A stretch of DNA of 64,000 nucleotides from Anaerolineales bacterium (GCA_016934715.1 JAFGSI010000018.1:1-64000), one strand, 5' to 3'. Shown: positions 33,729-44,845, counted from the first letter of the stretch. Numbers and translations: made by a program. The notes: generated by a model from the sequence alone, not told the origin.

Positions 33729-35183
<1,455 letters not shown>

Positions 35184-35234
35184 TTCTGGCCGAGGTGGCA
35201 GCAACCCTGCGCCAGCCAAGATGGGGAGCTCCTC

Positions 35235-37007
35235 ATGAAAATGTCACAACTCTTCGGTACAACGTTGCGCGACGCCCCGTCAGAGGCGGAGGTCGAGAGC
35301 CACAGACTGCTGATGCGGGCTGGCTTCATCCGCCCGCTGGGGGCGGGCATCTTTTCCTACCTGCACCTGGCCCGCAGGGCCATGACCAAGATCGAGAACA
35401 TTCTACGCGAGGAGATGGACGCCATTGGCGGGCAGGAGATCACCATGCCGGTCGTCCACCCGGCTGACCTGTGGCAGCAGACCGGGCGCTGGTATCAGAT
35501 CGGCTCCGAGATGGGACGCTTCAAGGATAAGAACGATCACGACATGGTCCTGGCAATGACCCACGAAGAGGTCGTCGCCAGCCTGGTGCGGCGCGAGGTC
35601 CAATCCTACAAACACCTGCCGCGGCTAATCTACCACATCCAGACCAAGTGGCGCGACGACCCACGCCCGCGCGCCGGGCTGATCCGGGTACGCGAGTTCA
35701 CCATGAAGGATTCCTACTCCCTGGACGCCGACTTCGACGGGCTGGACCGGCAGTACCAGGCCCACTACCAGGCCTACTTCAATGTCATCCACCGCTGCGG
35801 CCTGGACTGCATTGCCGTCAAATCGGATACCGGCATGATGGGCGGGAATCTGGCCCACGAGTACATGTACCTGGCGCCCATCGGCGAAGATACGCTGCTG
35901 TTGTGCGACGCCTGCGGATACACTGCCAATCGCCAGGTGGCCCGTTTCCGCAAACCGGCCGCGGCGGCCGAAGAACCACTGGCGACCCAAAAGGTGCAGA
36001 CGCCGGCGTGCAAGTCGATCGAGGACCTGGCGAATTTCCTGGGTGTGGAGAAAGCCAGGACCGCCAAGGCCGTCTTCTTCATGGCCGAGGTCCCGCAGGA
36101 GGATGGCTACGCCGAGAAATTCGTCTTCGCCGTGGTGCGTGGAGACATGGATCTCAACGAGACCAAGCTGGCCAATGCGATCCAAGCCAGAGAATTGCGG
36201 CCAGCCACTGAGGATGAGATCAAGGCCGTCGGCGCCGAGCCTGGATTCGCTTCCCCGGTTGGATTGAAGAACACCCTGGTCATCGTTGACGATGCCATTC
36301 CGGACTCCCCCAACCTGGTCGCCGGGGCCAACCAGGTTGACGCCCACCTTCTGAATGTCAACTACGAGCGCGATTACAACGCCGATCTTATCACCGACAT
36401 CGCCTCGGCCGACGACGGTTCCGCTTGCCCGGAATGCGGGGGGGCCATGCGCCTCGCCCGCGGTGTGGAGCTCGGCAATATCTTCAAGCTTGGCACGCGT
36501 TACTCCGACGCGCTGGGCTGCACCTTCGTCGACCGTGACGGCCAGGAGAGACCGGTGGTGATGGGGTCGTACGGGATCGGCGTCGGCCGGCTGCTGGCCT
36601 GCATTGCCGAGCAGCATCACGACGAACAGGGCTTGGTCTGGCCGGTGACGATCGCTCCTTTCCATGTCCACCTGGTGTTACTGCGCGGCAAGGGTTCGCC
36701 CCAGGCCGAGGAAATGAGCGACAGGCTCTACGCTGACCTGCGGACAGCCGGGATCGAGGTGCTGTATGACGAGCGCGACGAGAGCCCCGGGGTCAAGTTC
36801 AACGACGCCGACTTGATCGGCCTTCCGATCCGGCTGACAGTCAGTGATCGGGCTCTCGCCCAAGGTGGCGTGGAATGCAAGTTGCGTAATTCCCCCGAAA
36901 AGGCGATCCTGCAGGTAGACGAAACCGTTGCCGGTGTGCAGGATACCCTGTGCTCGCTGCAGGCCGAGATCGCCGCGCGCCTCGCCCCGGTGGAGTACAA
37001 TAGATAG
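35235..37007 (+). CDS. proS: Prolyl-tRNA synthetase, bacterial type with editing insertion
   Basis: 590 residues, matching bacterial ProRS with INS domain. Motif 1 region RPLGAGIFSYLHLARRAM, motif 2 YHIQTKWRDDPRPRAGLIR with REFTMKDSYSLDAD, and motif 3 VVMGSYGIGVGRLLACIAEQ. Residues ~255-385 form the YbaK-like INS domain that clears Ala-tRNA-Pro (ARTAKAVFFMAE and VGLKNTLVIVDDA). Two Cys pairs flank it (CDACGYTA, ACPECGGAMRLARG). The ATG at 35235 is inferred from the typical N-terminus; a GGGGAG lies upstream. Having this editing form beside a non-editing form is the notable point. Confidence 0.95.
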   Translation: MKMSQLFGTTLRDAPSEAEVESHRLLMRAGFIRPLGAGIFSYLHLARRAMTKIENILREEMDAIGGQEITMPVVHPADLWQQTGRWYQIGSEMGRFKDKNDHDMVLAMTHEEVVASLVRREVQSYKHLPRLIYHIQTKWRDDPRPRAGLIRVREFTMKDSYSLDADFDGLDRQYQAHYQAYFNVIHRCGLDCIAVKSDTGMMGGNLAHEYMYLAPIGEDTLLLCDACGYTANRQVARFRKPAAAAEEPLATQKVQTPACKSIEDLANFLGVEKARTAKAVFFMAEVPQEDGYAEKFVFAVVRGDMDLNETKLANAIQARELRPATEDEIKAVGAEPGFASPVGLKNTLVIVDDAIPDSPNLVAGANQVDAHLLNVNYERDYNADLITDIASADDGSACPECGGAMRLARGVELGNIFKLGTRYSDALGCTFVDRDGQERPVVMGSYGIGVGRLLACIAEQHHDEQGLVWPVTIAPFHVHLVLLRGKGSPQAEEMSDRLYADLRTAGIEVLYDERDESPGVKFNDADLIGLPIRLTVSDRALAQGGVECKLRNSPEKAILQVDETVAGVQDTLCSLQAEIAARLAPVEYNR

Positions 37008-37043
37008 GCCGCCGGTCCATATTCCGGGGTCTTCCTCCGAAAA

Positions 37044-37838
37044 ATGCCCGCCATCGACCTCTCCCGCCTCAAGACCCAGGCCGCCCGGCTCGTCGAACAC
37101 TTCGACCAGCCGGACGACTTCCTTCGTCGGCTACACGAATATCTTGATTTCTACACCAACCGGACCATCCGCGCCCGGCAGATCGCCCAGCGCCTGTCGC
37201 TGCCCACGTACCGAACCCCGCGCCCGGTCCTGCGCCAGATCGAGGCGGAGCTGGCACCGCTGGCCGAAGCCCGTCCCGAATCGGCCCTGAAGTTGACCAA
37301 CGCCATGTGGAATGCCGGCAGCCTCGAGGCCCGCCTGCTGGCGGCCCGTCTGCTGGGTATGATCCCGCTGGCCGCGGCCATGCCAGGCATCGCCAGGATC
37401 CCCGACTGGCTGCGGGGCAGCACCGACCGGGAGATCCGGGAGGCCCTGCTGACCGATGCCCTGGTGCGGATCCGCAAGGAGAATCCCCAGGCCTACCTGA
37501 ACCTGCTCGAGATCTGGCTGCGGTCGCCGCTTTCCGGGATGCAGGTCTGGGGACTGCAGGCCCTGATCCCGGTCCTGAAACCGGACTTCGAAAACCTGCC
37601 GGCCGTCTTCCGGATCCTGCGGCCAACAGTCGAGGCGGCCGGACCGGCCACGCAGGTCGAACTGCGCGCCTGCCTGGCCGCCCTGGGTCAGGTTTCGCCG
37701 ACCGAGACGCTCTATTTCCTGGGGGAAATCATCAAGAGCGATCCGCCTCCGATGCTGGTCCGCACCCTGCGGCGCATCCTGACCGGCCTGCCGGAGGAAT
37801 TACAATCCGGGCTGCGTGAGATGCTGCGCGCCGCTTAA
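37044..37838 (+). CDS. HEAT-repeat protein
   Basis: 264 residues, almost entirely amphipathic helices arranged as HEAT-like repeats. Examples are SLEARLLAARLLGMIPLAAA, REIREALLTDALVRIRKEN, MQVWGLQALIPVLK and TQVELRACLAALGQVSPTE. The superhelical fold resembles AlkD-type DNA-binding proteins or protein scaffolds. No catalytic signature recognised, so the function is unknown. It starts 36 bases after proS and may be the last gene of that run. Confidence 0.7.
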   Translation: MPAIDLSRLKTQAARLVEHFDQPDDFLRRLHEYLDFYTNRTIRARQIAQRLSLPTYRTPRPVLRQIEAELAPLAEARPESALKLTNAMWNAGSLEARLLAARLLGMIPLAAAMPGIARIPDWLRGSTDREIREALLTDALVRIRKENPQAYLNLLEIWLRSPLSGMQVWGLQALIPVLKPDFENLPAVFRILRPTVEAAGPATQVELRACLAALGQVSPTETLYFLGEIIKSDPPPMLVRTLRRILTGLPEELQSGLREMLRAA

Positions 37839-38062
37839 CGCCCATCCGGAGATGAATATGCAAGTGAACAGCTCGAGCACGGCATTCCCGAGACCGATCT
37901 TCCTGACCGCCTGCAGCGCTCAGACAGAGCCGCCCGAGCCATTTCCCAACCTCGTTCGCCTCCATTGCTACTGGGACGACCCCAACCCGGCACGAAGCCC
38001 CCGCAACAACACCGGACAACCTGGCGCGTACCCTATGCTCCCGCCCAAGAAACGGGATTGTC
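37839..38062. other. Interval upstream of the rpsO promoter
   Basis: No confident gene. A 72-codon frame from ATG 37852 ends at 38070. It reads INTO the rpsO promoter, has GGAG touching its ATG with no spacing, and shows no family, so it is not called as a gene. Confidence 0.35.
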
Positions 38063-38071
38063 TGGTATAAT
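38063..38071 (+). promoter_or_regulatory. Extended -10 promoter of rpsO
   Basis: TGGTATAAT is a perfect extended -10, 87 bases before the rpsO ATG. The resulting ~80-base leader could hold the S15 autoregulatory structure known in other bacteria, but no specific S15 site was proven here. Confidence 0.65.
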
Positions 38072-38158
38072 CCCGTCCGCATTGACTGGTCCCACCCGCG
38101 GCTCACCCTGCCGGTGCGGAGACCTGCTCAAAATCTACGGAAAGGAAAAGCATACGTC

Positions 38159-38431
38159 ATGCCGCTCGCAAAAGAACTCAAGACCAAGCTCATCACGGAT
38201 TACCACCGCCATGAGAGCGATACGGGCTCCCCGGAAGTGCAGATCGCCATCCTGACGACCCGCATCAACCAGTTGACCGACCACCTGCGCACCCACAGCC
38301 ACGATGAATCGTGCCGCCGGGGACTGCTCAAGCTGGTCGGGCAGCGCCGCCGGTTGCTGGCTTACCTGCGCAAGACGGAGTATCAGCGCTACCTGGCGCT
38401 GACCGAGCAGTTGAAGTTGCGCCGCAAATAA
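38159..38431 (+). CDS. rpsO: 30S ribosomal protein S15
   Basis: 90 residues, standard size. Typical S15 features are [19 protein letters not shown] (16S helix 22 contact), [20 protein letters not shown] and [19 protein letters not shown]. It binds the central domain of 16S rRNA early in 30S assembly. The start at 38159 gives the canonical MPL N-terminus, with GGAAAGGAAAAG upstream. It stands just before pnp, the widely conserved rpsO-pnp order. Confidence 0.97.
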   Translation: MPLAKELKTKLITDYHRHESDTGSPEVQIAILTTRINQLTDHLRTHSHDESCRRGLLKLVGQRRRLLAYLRKTEYQRYLALTEQLKLRRK

Positions 38432-38447
38432 TCGCAAGGCTTGCCGG

Positions 38448-38471
38448 GTGGATGGGCGGAAGCTCATCCAC
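38448..38471 (+). terminator. Weak hairpin between rpsO and pnp
   Basis: GTGGATG (38448-38454) pairs with CATCCAC (38465-38471), followed by a short T-rich stretch. In other bacteria the rpsO-pnp gap holds a leaky terminator and RNase site; a similar role is possible. Confidence 0.4.
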
Positions 38472-38620
38472 TCTTCATTCCAACCTGCGGGGACGTGACA
38501 AGCCACCTCCCCGCCCACACGGACCCACCCGTCAGGAATTGAATAGTGCTGGCAACTCCCGTTGCCGCCGCTCTTCAGTCCCTGACCAGGTGGGAAAGAT
38601 CAGTTAGGAGACAAAGAATC

Positions 38621-40867
38621 ATGAAACCCGAATCAAAACGTTACACCACGACCGTGGGTAGCCGGGAAATTACCGTTGAGACCGGTAAGCTGGCCGCCCA
38701 GGCCGGCGGTGCCGTCACCGTGCGCCTGAGCGACACGGTCATCTTCGCCACCGCCACCATGGGCGGTGTGCGCGAGGGCATCGACTTCTTCCCGCTCAGC
38801 GTCGACTACGAAGAACGCATGTACGCCACCGGCAAGATCCCCGGTTCGTTCTTCCGCCGCGAGGGCCGCCCCGGCACAGATGCCATCCTGACCGCCCGCC
38901 TGACCGACCGGCCGATCCGCCCGCTCTTCCCCAAGGGGATGCGCAACGAAGTCCAGATCATCATGTATTCGCTCTCGTCCGACGCCGAGAACCCGATCGA
39001 CGTGCTCGGTATCACCGCCGCCTCGGCCGCCCTGACCATCTCGGATGTGCCCTGGAACGGCCCGATCGCCGCAGTGCGCATCGGCCGCCTCGACGGGCAG
39101 TTCATCATCAACCCGACCTTCGCGGAATTGGAACAGTCAGACCTCGACCTGCGCCTGGCCGGCTCGCGCGACGCCATCCTGATGGTTGAGTGCGGCGCCA
39201 GGGAAATCCCCGAGGATGTCATGGTCGCGGCGCTGGAACTCGGGCACCAGTCGATCCAGCCGCTGATCGCCCTGCAGGAGAAGATGGCCGCCGAGATCGG
39301 CAAGCCCAAGCGCGAGGCCATCTACGGCAAAATCGACGAGGAAATTCACGCCAAAGTCTTCGACTACATCGTCCCCCAGATGCACGCCCTGCTCGAACAG
39401 CCGCTCTCCAAGGACGCCTTCAACAGTGGCATGGGCAGCCTGCGCGAGCAGACCGTCGCCGAACTGGTTCCGGCCGAGGAGATCGAATCTCGCGGCGCAA
39501 CTTTCAGGGCCGTCAATGACGCCTTCAGTGAGGCCGAGGAAACCGTCGTGCGGGACCGCATCCTGAACATGGGCAAACGCCCCGACGGGCGCGCCTCGAC
39601 CGAGATCCGCCCGATCTGGTGCGAGGTCGATCTCAGCCCGCGCGCCCACGGCTCCGGCCTGTTCACCCGCGGCGAGACCCAGGTCCTGACCCTGACCACC
39701 CTGGGGACGCTCTCAGAGGCTCAGGAAATTGACGCCCTGTCCCCGGTCGACTCCAAGCGTTACATGCATCACTACAACTTCCCCCCCTTCTCGGTCGGCG
39801 AAGTCCGCCCCCTGCGCGGCCAGAACCGGCGTGAGGTCGGGCATGGTGCCCTGGCCGAACGGGCCCTTGACCCGGTCATCCCCAAAGAGGCCGAATTTCC
39901 CTATGCCCTGCGCCTGGTGTCTGAGGTCCTGGCCTCCAACGGGTCGTCCTCGATGGCTTCAGTCTGCGGTTCGACCCTGTCCCTGATGGACGCTGGCGTG
40001 CCGATCAAAGCCCCAGTGGCCGGAGTAGCCATGGGTCTGGTCATGGAGGGCGACAAGTACTCCGTTCTGACCGATATCCAGGGCGTCGAGGACCACCTGG
40101 GCGACATGGACTTCAAGGTCGCCGGCACCCGTGCCGGCATCACTGCCCTGCAGATGGACATCAAGGTCTCCGGCTTGAGCCGGGCGATCATGGCCCAGGC
40201 CCTTGACCAGGCCCACCAGGCTCGCCTGGCGATCCTGGACGAGATGCTGGCAGTCATCGCCGCCCCGCGGCCGGATCTCAAGCCGCACGCCCCCCGCATC
40301 ACCACCGTCAAGATCCCGATCGACAAGATCGGGGCCCTGATCGGACCTGGCGGCAAGAACATCCGCGGCCTGCAGGAAGAGACCAAGACCAAGATCGATG
40401 TCGAAGAAGACGGCACGGTCTACATCGCTTCGACCGACGGGATCGGCGCCGAGATGGCCCGTGAGCGCATCGAAGCCCTGACCGAAAGCCCGCAACTGGG
40501 GCGCATCTACACCGGCAAGGTCGTGCGCGTGACCGATTTCGGCGCCTTCGTTGAGATCATTCCCGGCATTGACGGCATGTGCCACATCTCTCAGCTTGAC
40601 AGCGAACGGGTCAACAAGGTCGAAGACGTCTGCTCGCTGGGCGATGAACTGACTGTTATGGTCACCGGCATCGACCCGATGGGCAAGATCCGGCTCTCAC
40701 GCCAGGCCGTGCTCGACGGCTGGACGCTGGAAGAGGCCCAGGAACGCGATAGGCCCGGCAGCGGCCGCAGCGGCAGCGGAGGTCGCCCGAGCGGCGGCCG
40801 CTCCAGCGGTGACCGTGACCGGCGCGGCGGGGGCCGCTCCGGCGGCGACCGCGGCGGACGAAGATAG
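38621..40867 (+). CDS. pnp: Polynucleotide phosphorylase
   Basis: 748 residues from ATG 38621, behind TAGGAG. Two RNase PH domains are seen: the first with GSFFRREGRPGTDAILTARL, the second with HYNFPPFSVGEVRPLRGQNR, GSSSMASVCGSTLSLMDAGV and VAGTRAGITALQMDIKVSG, the phosphorolytic core. A KH domain follows (KIGALIGPGGKNIRGLQEE), then S1 (RIYTGKVVRVTDFGAFVEI). The last ~45 residues are a Gly/Arg/Ser-rich tail (GGRPSGGRSSGDRDRRGGG). PNPase degrades RNA 3' to 5' with phosphate. An in-frame reading back to 38546 is rejected since it lacks a start context. Confidence 0.97.
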   Translation: MKPESKRYTTTVGSREITVETGKLAAQAGGAVTVRLSDTVIFATATMGGVREGIDFFPLSVDYEERMYATGKIPGSFFRREGRPGTDAILTARLTDRPIRPLFPKGMRNEVQIIMYSLSSDAENPIDVLGITAASAALTISDVPWNGPIAAVRIGRLDGQFIINPTFAELEQSDLDLRLAGSRDAILMVECGAREIPEDVMVAALELGHQSIQPLIALQEKMAAEIGKPKREAIYGKIDEEIHAKVFDYIVPQMHALLEQPLSKDAFNSGMGSLREQTVAELVPAEEIESRGATFRAVNDAFSEAEETVVRDRILNMGKRPDGRASTEIRPIWCEVDLSPRAHGSGLFTRGETQVLTLTTLGTLSEAQEIDALSPVDSKRYMHHYNFPPFSVGEVRPLRGQNRREVGHGALAERALDPVIPKEAEFPYALRLVSEVLASNGSSSMASVCGSTLSLMDAGVPIKAPVAGVAMGLVMEGDKYSVLTDIQGVEDHLGDMDFKVAGTRAGITALQMDIKVSGLSRAIMAQALDQAHQARLAILDEMLAVIAAPRPDLKPHAPRITTVKIPIDKIGALIGPGGKNIRGLQEETKTKIDVEEDGTVYIASTDGIGAEMARERIEALTESPQLGRIYTGKVVRVTDFGAFVEIIPGIDGMCHISQLDSERVNKVEDVCSLGDELTVMVTGIDPMGKIRLSRQAVLDGWTLEEAQERDRPGSGRSGSGGRPSGGRSSGDRDRRGGGRSGGDRGGRR

Positions 40868-40875
40868 CGATCGAT

Positions 40876-40908
40876 AACTTCCCGCAGGTTGATAGCCTGC
40901 GGGAAGTT
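40876..40908 (+). terminator. 13-bp hairpin after pnp
   Basis: Bases 40876-40888 are perfectly complementary to 40896-40908 with a 7-base loop. There is no T-tract after it, so it may protect the mRNA 3' end or terminate inefficiently before the MFS gene 32 bases on. Confidence 0.55.
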
Positions 40909-40940
40909 CCACTTCAATTCGAGAACCGCTCCAAAAGGCC

Positions 40941-42164
40941 ATGCTCCAACGGATTCGAACCACTTACCGGAAATATCCGCCGCAGTTCTGGTTGATGTTC
41001 TTCGGGATGCTGCTGAGCACCTCGGGATCCAGTATGATCTGGCCCTTCCTGCTCATCTATGTCAGCGGCAGGCTCGACCGCCCGCTGGCCGAGATCGCCA
41101 CCCTGATCACGATCAACGCCCTGGCCGGCGTGGTTTCGTCCTTCATTGCCGGACCGATCGTCGACCGGATCGGGCGCAAGAGGGTCATGGTCGTCAGCCT
41201 GCTGGCCGACGCGCTCATGTTCGCCCTGATGGTCCGGGCGGAGACCTATGCCTCCTTTGCGGTGCTGATGGCCATCCGCGGTGCCTCCCACCCGGCCTAT
41301 CGGGTCGGCGCAGATGCCATGCTGGCCGACATGGTTCCGCCCGAACACCGCCTGGATGCCTACAGCCTGATCCGCATGATCCAGAACCTGGGCATCGCCA
41401 TCGGACCGATCGTCGGCGGGATACTGGCGACCCGCTCCTATGATCTGGCTTTCTACGCTGCTGCGACCGGGCTGGCTTCCTACGGGCTGCTTCTGGCCTT
41501 CTTCGCCCACGAGACTCTGCCCGTCTGGGACCGGCTGCCGGGTCAGCAGCCCCAGGGCCTGGGCGGCTACGGGACCGTCCTGCGCGACACCCCCTTCCTG
41601 ACGACGATCGGGGTGATCGCCTTCGGCTGGATCACCGCCGTTTTGATGTGGATCATCCTGCCTGTTTACGCCAACCAGCAGTTCAAAATTCCAGAAAACC
41701 TGTACGGATGGATCCCGACCACCAATGCGGTGATGGTGGTCTCCCTGCAAATCCTGATGACCCGCCTGACCCGCCGCTTCCGGCCGCACAGCATGATGGC
41801 CCTGGGGATGCTCTTCTACGCCTTCGCCAACGGGCTGGTGGCCCTGGCCGGCGGCTTCTGGGGCTTTTGGATCTGCATGGTGATCATGACCGTTGGCGAA
41901 TTGATCATCGTGCCAACTTCCAGCACCTACACGGCCAATATCGCCCCGCCCGACATGCGCGGGCGCTACATGAGCATCTACGGAACGATCTGGTTCTTTG
42001 GCCAGATGTTCGGACCCGTCCTGGGCGGCTACCTGAGCGACACGATCTCGCCGCGCGCCACCTGGGTCGGCGGATTGGCGATCGGGCTGACAAGCGCCCT
42101 GGCCTTGTTCATCCTTTCCCGCCAGAAAACGCTGGCCCGCGTGCCAGCTTCGCCCACTCCATGA
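40941..42164 (+). CDS. MFS transporter
   Basis: 407 residues, about 12 membrane helices in two halves. The loop 2-3 signature is GPIVDRIGRKRVMVVSLLAD (variant of GxxxDRxGRR). RGASHPAYRVGADAMLADM and QNLGIAIGPIVGGIL are the usual helix 4-5 and motif C regions of drug or metabolite exporters. Direction and substrate unknown. The stop overlaps the GNAT start (ATGA at 42161). Confidence 0.88.
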   Translation: MLQRIRTTYRKYPPQFWLMFFGMLLSTSGSSMIWPFLLIYVSGRLDRPLAEIATLITINALAGVVSSFIAGPIVDRIGRKRVMVVSLLADALMFALMVRAETYASFAVLMAIRGASHPAYRVGADAMLADMVPPEHRLDAYSLIRMIQNLGIAIGPIVGGILATRSYDLAFYAAATGLASYGLLLAFFAHETLPVWDRLPGQQPQGLGGYGTVLRDTPFLTTIGVIAFGWITAVLMWIILPVYANQQFKIPENLYGWIPTTNAVMVVSLQILMTRLTRRFRPHSMMALGMLFYAFANGLVALAGGFWGFWICMVIMTVGELIIVPTSSTYTANIAPPDMRGRYMSIYGTIWFFGQMFGPVLGGYLSDTISPRATWVGGLAIGLTSALALFILSRQKTLARVPASPTP

Positions 42165-42973
42165 ACGCCAAGATCCGACCGATCAAAAAGAGCGAGCTTT
42201 CCCTGCTCAAGGATATGGCTCCGCCCGAGTGGAACATCGATTTCTCCACCCGATTCGGCTTCCACTTCAGAGCCAACTACTTTCACCTCCTGGTGGCCGA
42301 AGTAGATGGCCAGATTGCCGGCTGCGCCAACGGCCTGCTGCATGGGTTTGTCGGCTGGCTGGGCAACATCGTCGTGCGTCCGGCCTTCCGCGGCCAGGGG
42401 ATCGGCACTGCGCTGACCGGCGGGCTGGTCAATTTTTTCGCCTCTCGAGGCGTCACCAGCCAGATCCTGATTGCCACTCCGCTGGGCGAGCCGGTCTACA
42501 AGAAATTCGGCTTCACCACCCGTTCCAGCTACATCTTTCTGCGGAATGAGCAGCCGCCCCCGCCAGAGATCGCGGCCGGCCTCCGGCCCGCCCGGCCGGA
42601 GGATGCTGCGCACATCCTGGCGCTTGACCTGGCCGTGACCGGCGAGCCGCGCCAGGACTTCCTGACGCGCTTTCTGGAATACGCCTGGGTCCACGCGAGG
42701 CCCGCGGGCGGCATCGCTGGCTTTTTCCTGCCGGAGCTGGAGGCCGGTCCAGTGATCGCGACCGACCAGGCCGCCGGCCTGGCCCTGCTGCGCTTCAAGC
42801 TGGGACTCGGCAGCACCCACCTGGTCATCCCCTCGTCCAACCAGGCAGCCCAGGACTACCTGGCGGAGGCCGGATACATGCCCTACAATACCGCCCCACG
42901 CATGGTCCTTGGCCCGGAGGTCGAATGGCACCCCGAACTGGTCTTCAGCCGGGGCGGCGGTTACTGCGGGTAA
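42161..42973 (+). CDS. GNAT acetyltransferase (two-domain)
   Basis: 270 residues from ATG 42161, coupled to the MFS gene. The acetyl-CoA site is IVVRPAFRGQGIGTALTGGL (Q/RxxGxG/A), followed by PVYKKFGFTTRSSYI. The second half (TDQAAGLALLRFKLGLGSTH, YLAEAGYMPYNTAPRMVLG) is a degenerate GNAT-like fold often found C-terminally in this subgroup. It transfers an acetyl group to an unknown amine. Codons upstream of 42161 overlap the MFS frame and are excluded. Confidence 0.82.
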   Translation: MNAKIRPIKKSELSLLKDMAPPEWNIDFSTRFGFHFRANYFHLLVAEVDGQIAGCANGLLHGFVGWLGNIVVRPAFRGQGIGTALTGGLVNFFASRGVTSQILIATPLGEPVYKKFGFTTRSSYIFLRNEQPPPPEIAAGLRPARPEDAAHILALDLAVTGEPRQDFLTRFLEYAWVHARPAGGIAGFFLPELEAGPVIATDQAAGLALLRFKLGLGSTHLVIPSSNQAAQDYLAEAGYMPYNTAPRMVLGPEVEWHPELVFSRGGGYCG

Positions 42974-42989
42974 GCATCAGGAAGGAAAA

Positions 42990-43742
42990 ATGGACACAGC
43001 AGAAGACACCCTCCGGACCATCGAAGAACTCTCCCTGAACGCCTGGCCAGCCTTCCAGACCAACCTTTTAGACGGCTGGATTCTGCGCTTCGCCGACGGC
43101 TACACCCGGCGGGCCAACTCGGTCCTGCCACTGTACCCCGGATCAGGCGATCCCGGCAAAAAGATCCGGACATGCGAACAGGCTTATCGCAACAGAAACC
43201 TGCCGACCACCTTCAAGTTACCGGGATCGCGAACCGGGCAGGAACTGGACCGCCTCCTGTCTGCCCGGGGCTACCGGTCGGAGGCGCCGACCAGCACCCA
43301 GATGCTTGATCTGTCTGCGTTCGCAGGGAGCGACCCGGCAGAGAGCCCATTGGCCGGGCCTCCGCCTGCAGCCTGGCAGGCAGCGTTCGACCGGTTGACC
43401 AGCATGCCCCCTCCGCAGCAGCAGGCCCACGTCCGCCTGCTTGACCTGATCCTTCCGGCGAAGCGCCTCGCTTCCCTGACCATCAACAGCCGGATCGTCG
43501 CCTGCGGCCTGGGTGTGCTGCAGGACGGTTATTTGGGCCTGTTCGACATCATCGTCGACCCGGAATACCGGCGGAAGGGGTACGGGAAACAGATCGTTCA
43601 GGACCTGCTCGGCTGGGGAAAGGGTGCCGGGGCGCACACCGCCTATCTGAACGTGATGCTGGACAACACCCCGGCCCTGCGTCTGTACGATCAGCTCGGA
43701 TTCCGGGAAATCTACCGCTACTGGTACCGCATCCTCCTATGA
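42990..43742 (+). CDS. GNAT acetyltransferase
   Basis: 250 residues from ATG 42990, with GAAGGA upstream. The N-terminal half (LDGWILRFADGYTRRANSV, PLYPGSGDPGKKIR) matches the long GNAT subgroup that begins with a degenerate domain. The active half has FDIIVDPEYRRKGYGKQIVQ and YLNVMLDNTPALRLYDQLGF, the acetyl-CoA binding and C-terminal motifs. Acceptor unknown. It overlaps the HAD gene by 4 bases. This and the upstream GNAT are different enough to be separate families, not a recent tandem copy. Confidence 0.82.
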   Translation: MDTAEDTLRTIEELSLNAWPAFQTNLLDGWILRFADGYTRRANSVLPLYPGSGDPGKKIRTCEQAYRNRNLPTTFKLPGSRTGQELDRLLSARGYRSEAPTSTQMLDLSAFAGSDPAESPLAGPPPAAWQAAFDRLTSMPPPQQQAHVRLLDLILPAKRLASLTINSRIVACGLGVLQDGYLGLFDIIVDPEYRRKGYGKQIVQDLLGWGKGAGAHTAYLNVMLDNTPALRLYDQLGFREIYRYWYRILL

Positions 43743-44491
43743 AGACCCTTGCCATCGACCTGGACGGTACCCTCCTGGACAGCCGGAAGACCATCGGCCC
43801 GTTGAGCCTGAAGATGATCGCCCGGGTCCAGCAGGCCGGCTGGACCGTGATCCTGTCCACCGCCCGGCCGCGGCGCGCCATCCGGGCCGTGGTCCCAGAC
43901 TGGTTCGCAGATTTCTACTGGGCAGGGTGCAACGGGGCCTGGATCCTACAGCGCGGCCAGATCTTGAGACGGACGGAACTCTCCGCCGGCAGCGTCACCG
44001 CCCTGCTCGAGGCACTGCGCCCTCACAACCTGCACGTGATGATCGAAGCCGAAGACCGGCTGTACTCCAACCGGCCGGTTCCCGAGGAATTTGTCGATGG
44101 CGCCGGCCACCTGGGCGACTGGGCCGGAAACGGGGCCTGCAAGGTGCTGGTCCGGCTGCTGTCGCCGGAGCAGGCCGACCTGGTCGGCAGGATCCAGATC
44201 GCCGGGTGCACCTGCGTGATCACCGACAGCGGCAGCCTGGCCCAGATCGCCCATCGTGACTGCAATAAACTGGAGGCGGTCAAAGCGATCCTGCGGCGCG
44301 AGGGTGGAACGCTGCAAGACACGATCGCCTTCGGGGATGACAACAATGACCTCCCGCTGGTTTCCGCTGTCGGACGCGGGGTGGCGATGGGGAATGCCAC
44401 CCAGGCCTTGAAGCAGGCCGCGCGGGAAACCACCGGCTCCAACGATGAAGACGGGGTGGGCATGTTCCTCGCCGCGGTCCTGCAGGAATAA
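43739..44491 (+). CDS. Cof-type HAD phosphatase
   Basis: 250 residues. Motif I LAIDLDGTLLDSRKTI, motif II ILSTARPRRA, a C2-type cap in the middle, and motifs III-IV around KLEAVKAILRREGG and IAFGDDNNDLPLVSAVGRG. This is the IIB (Cof) layout, with DGTLL and GDDNND diagnostic. Substrates in the family are sugar or nucleotide phosphates. The stop at 44491 ends the MFS-GNAT-GNAT-HAD run. Confidence 0.9.
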   Translation: MKTLAIDLDGTLLDSRKTIGPLSLKMIARVQQAGWTVILSTARPRRAIRAVVPDWFADFYWAGCNGAWILQRGQILRRTELSAGSVTALLEALRPHNLHVMIEAEDRLYSNRPVPEEFVDGAGHLGDWAGNGACKVLVRLLSPEQADLVGRIQIAGCTCVITDSGSLAQIAHRDCNKLEAVKAILRREGGTLQDTIAFGDDNNDLPLVSAVGRGVAMGNATQALKQAARETTGSNDEDGVGMFLAAVLQE

Positions 44492-44845
44492 GATTTCGGC
44501 GCGATAATTCAGGCAGAACGAGCCAGCATCCAATCTGCATCCTTCCCTGGCAAAGGCACCCATGGACTTCAAGGCTTTCCTGCTCAGCTGGATCAAGGCT
44601 GTTCGGATAGAGTGCGCTGCGGTCACCGGCGGCCGAGCTGGACCGTCCGGCGGCGCTCTTTGGCAATCCGCCCACCGTCCCTGGCGTGCCGCAAACGATG
44701 AGCATCCACGCGAGCGGCCATGTGGGCGACATGGCGACCATCAAGGGCCTGCAGGGCTTGAAGGGCCATTCAGTTTGAGTTCACCGAGATCAGCGCAGCA
44801 CGAAAAGCTGGCCCACCACGCCCCCCTCTCGTAGAACGGCTTCTT
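44492..44845. other. Gene-free interval, possible gene relic
   Basis: No intact gene. One frame around 44630-44780 reads ELDRPAALFGNPPTVPGVPQ, then HASGHVGDMATIKGLQG before a stop, with an in-frame stop just upstream and no start, so it looks like a fragment of a lost gene. The family could not be named. No promoter or terminator was clear. Confidence 0.35.

Noticed and set aside
37852-38070. 72-codon gene before rpsO
   Set aside because: No usable ribosome site spacing, no recognised family, and it runs into the rpsO promoter.
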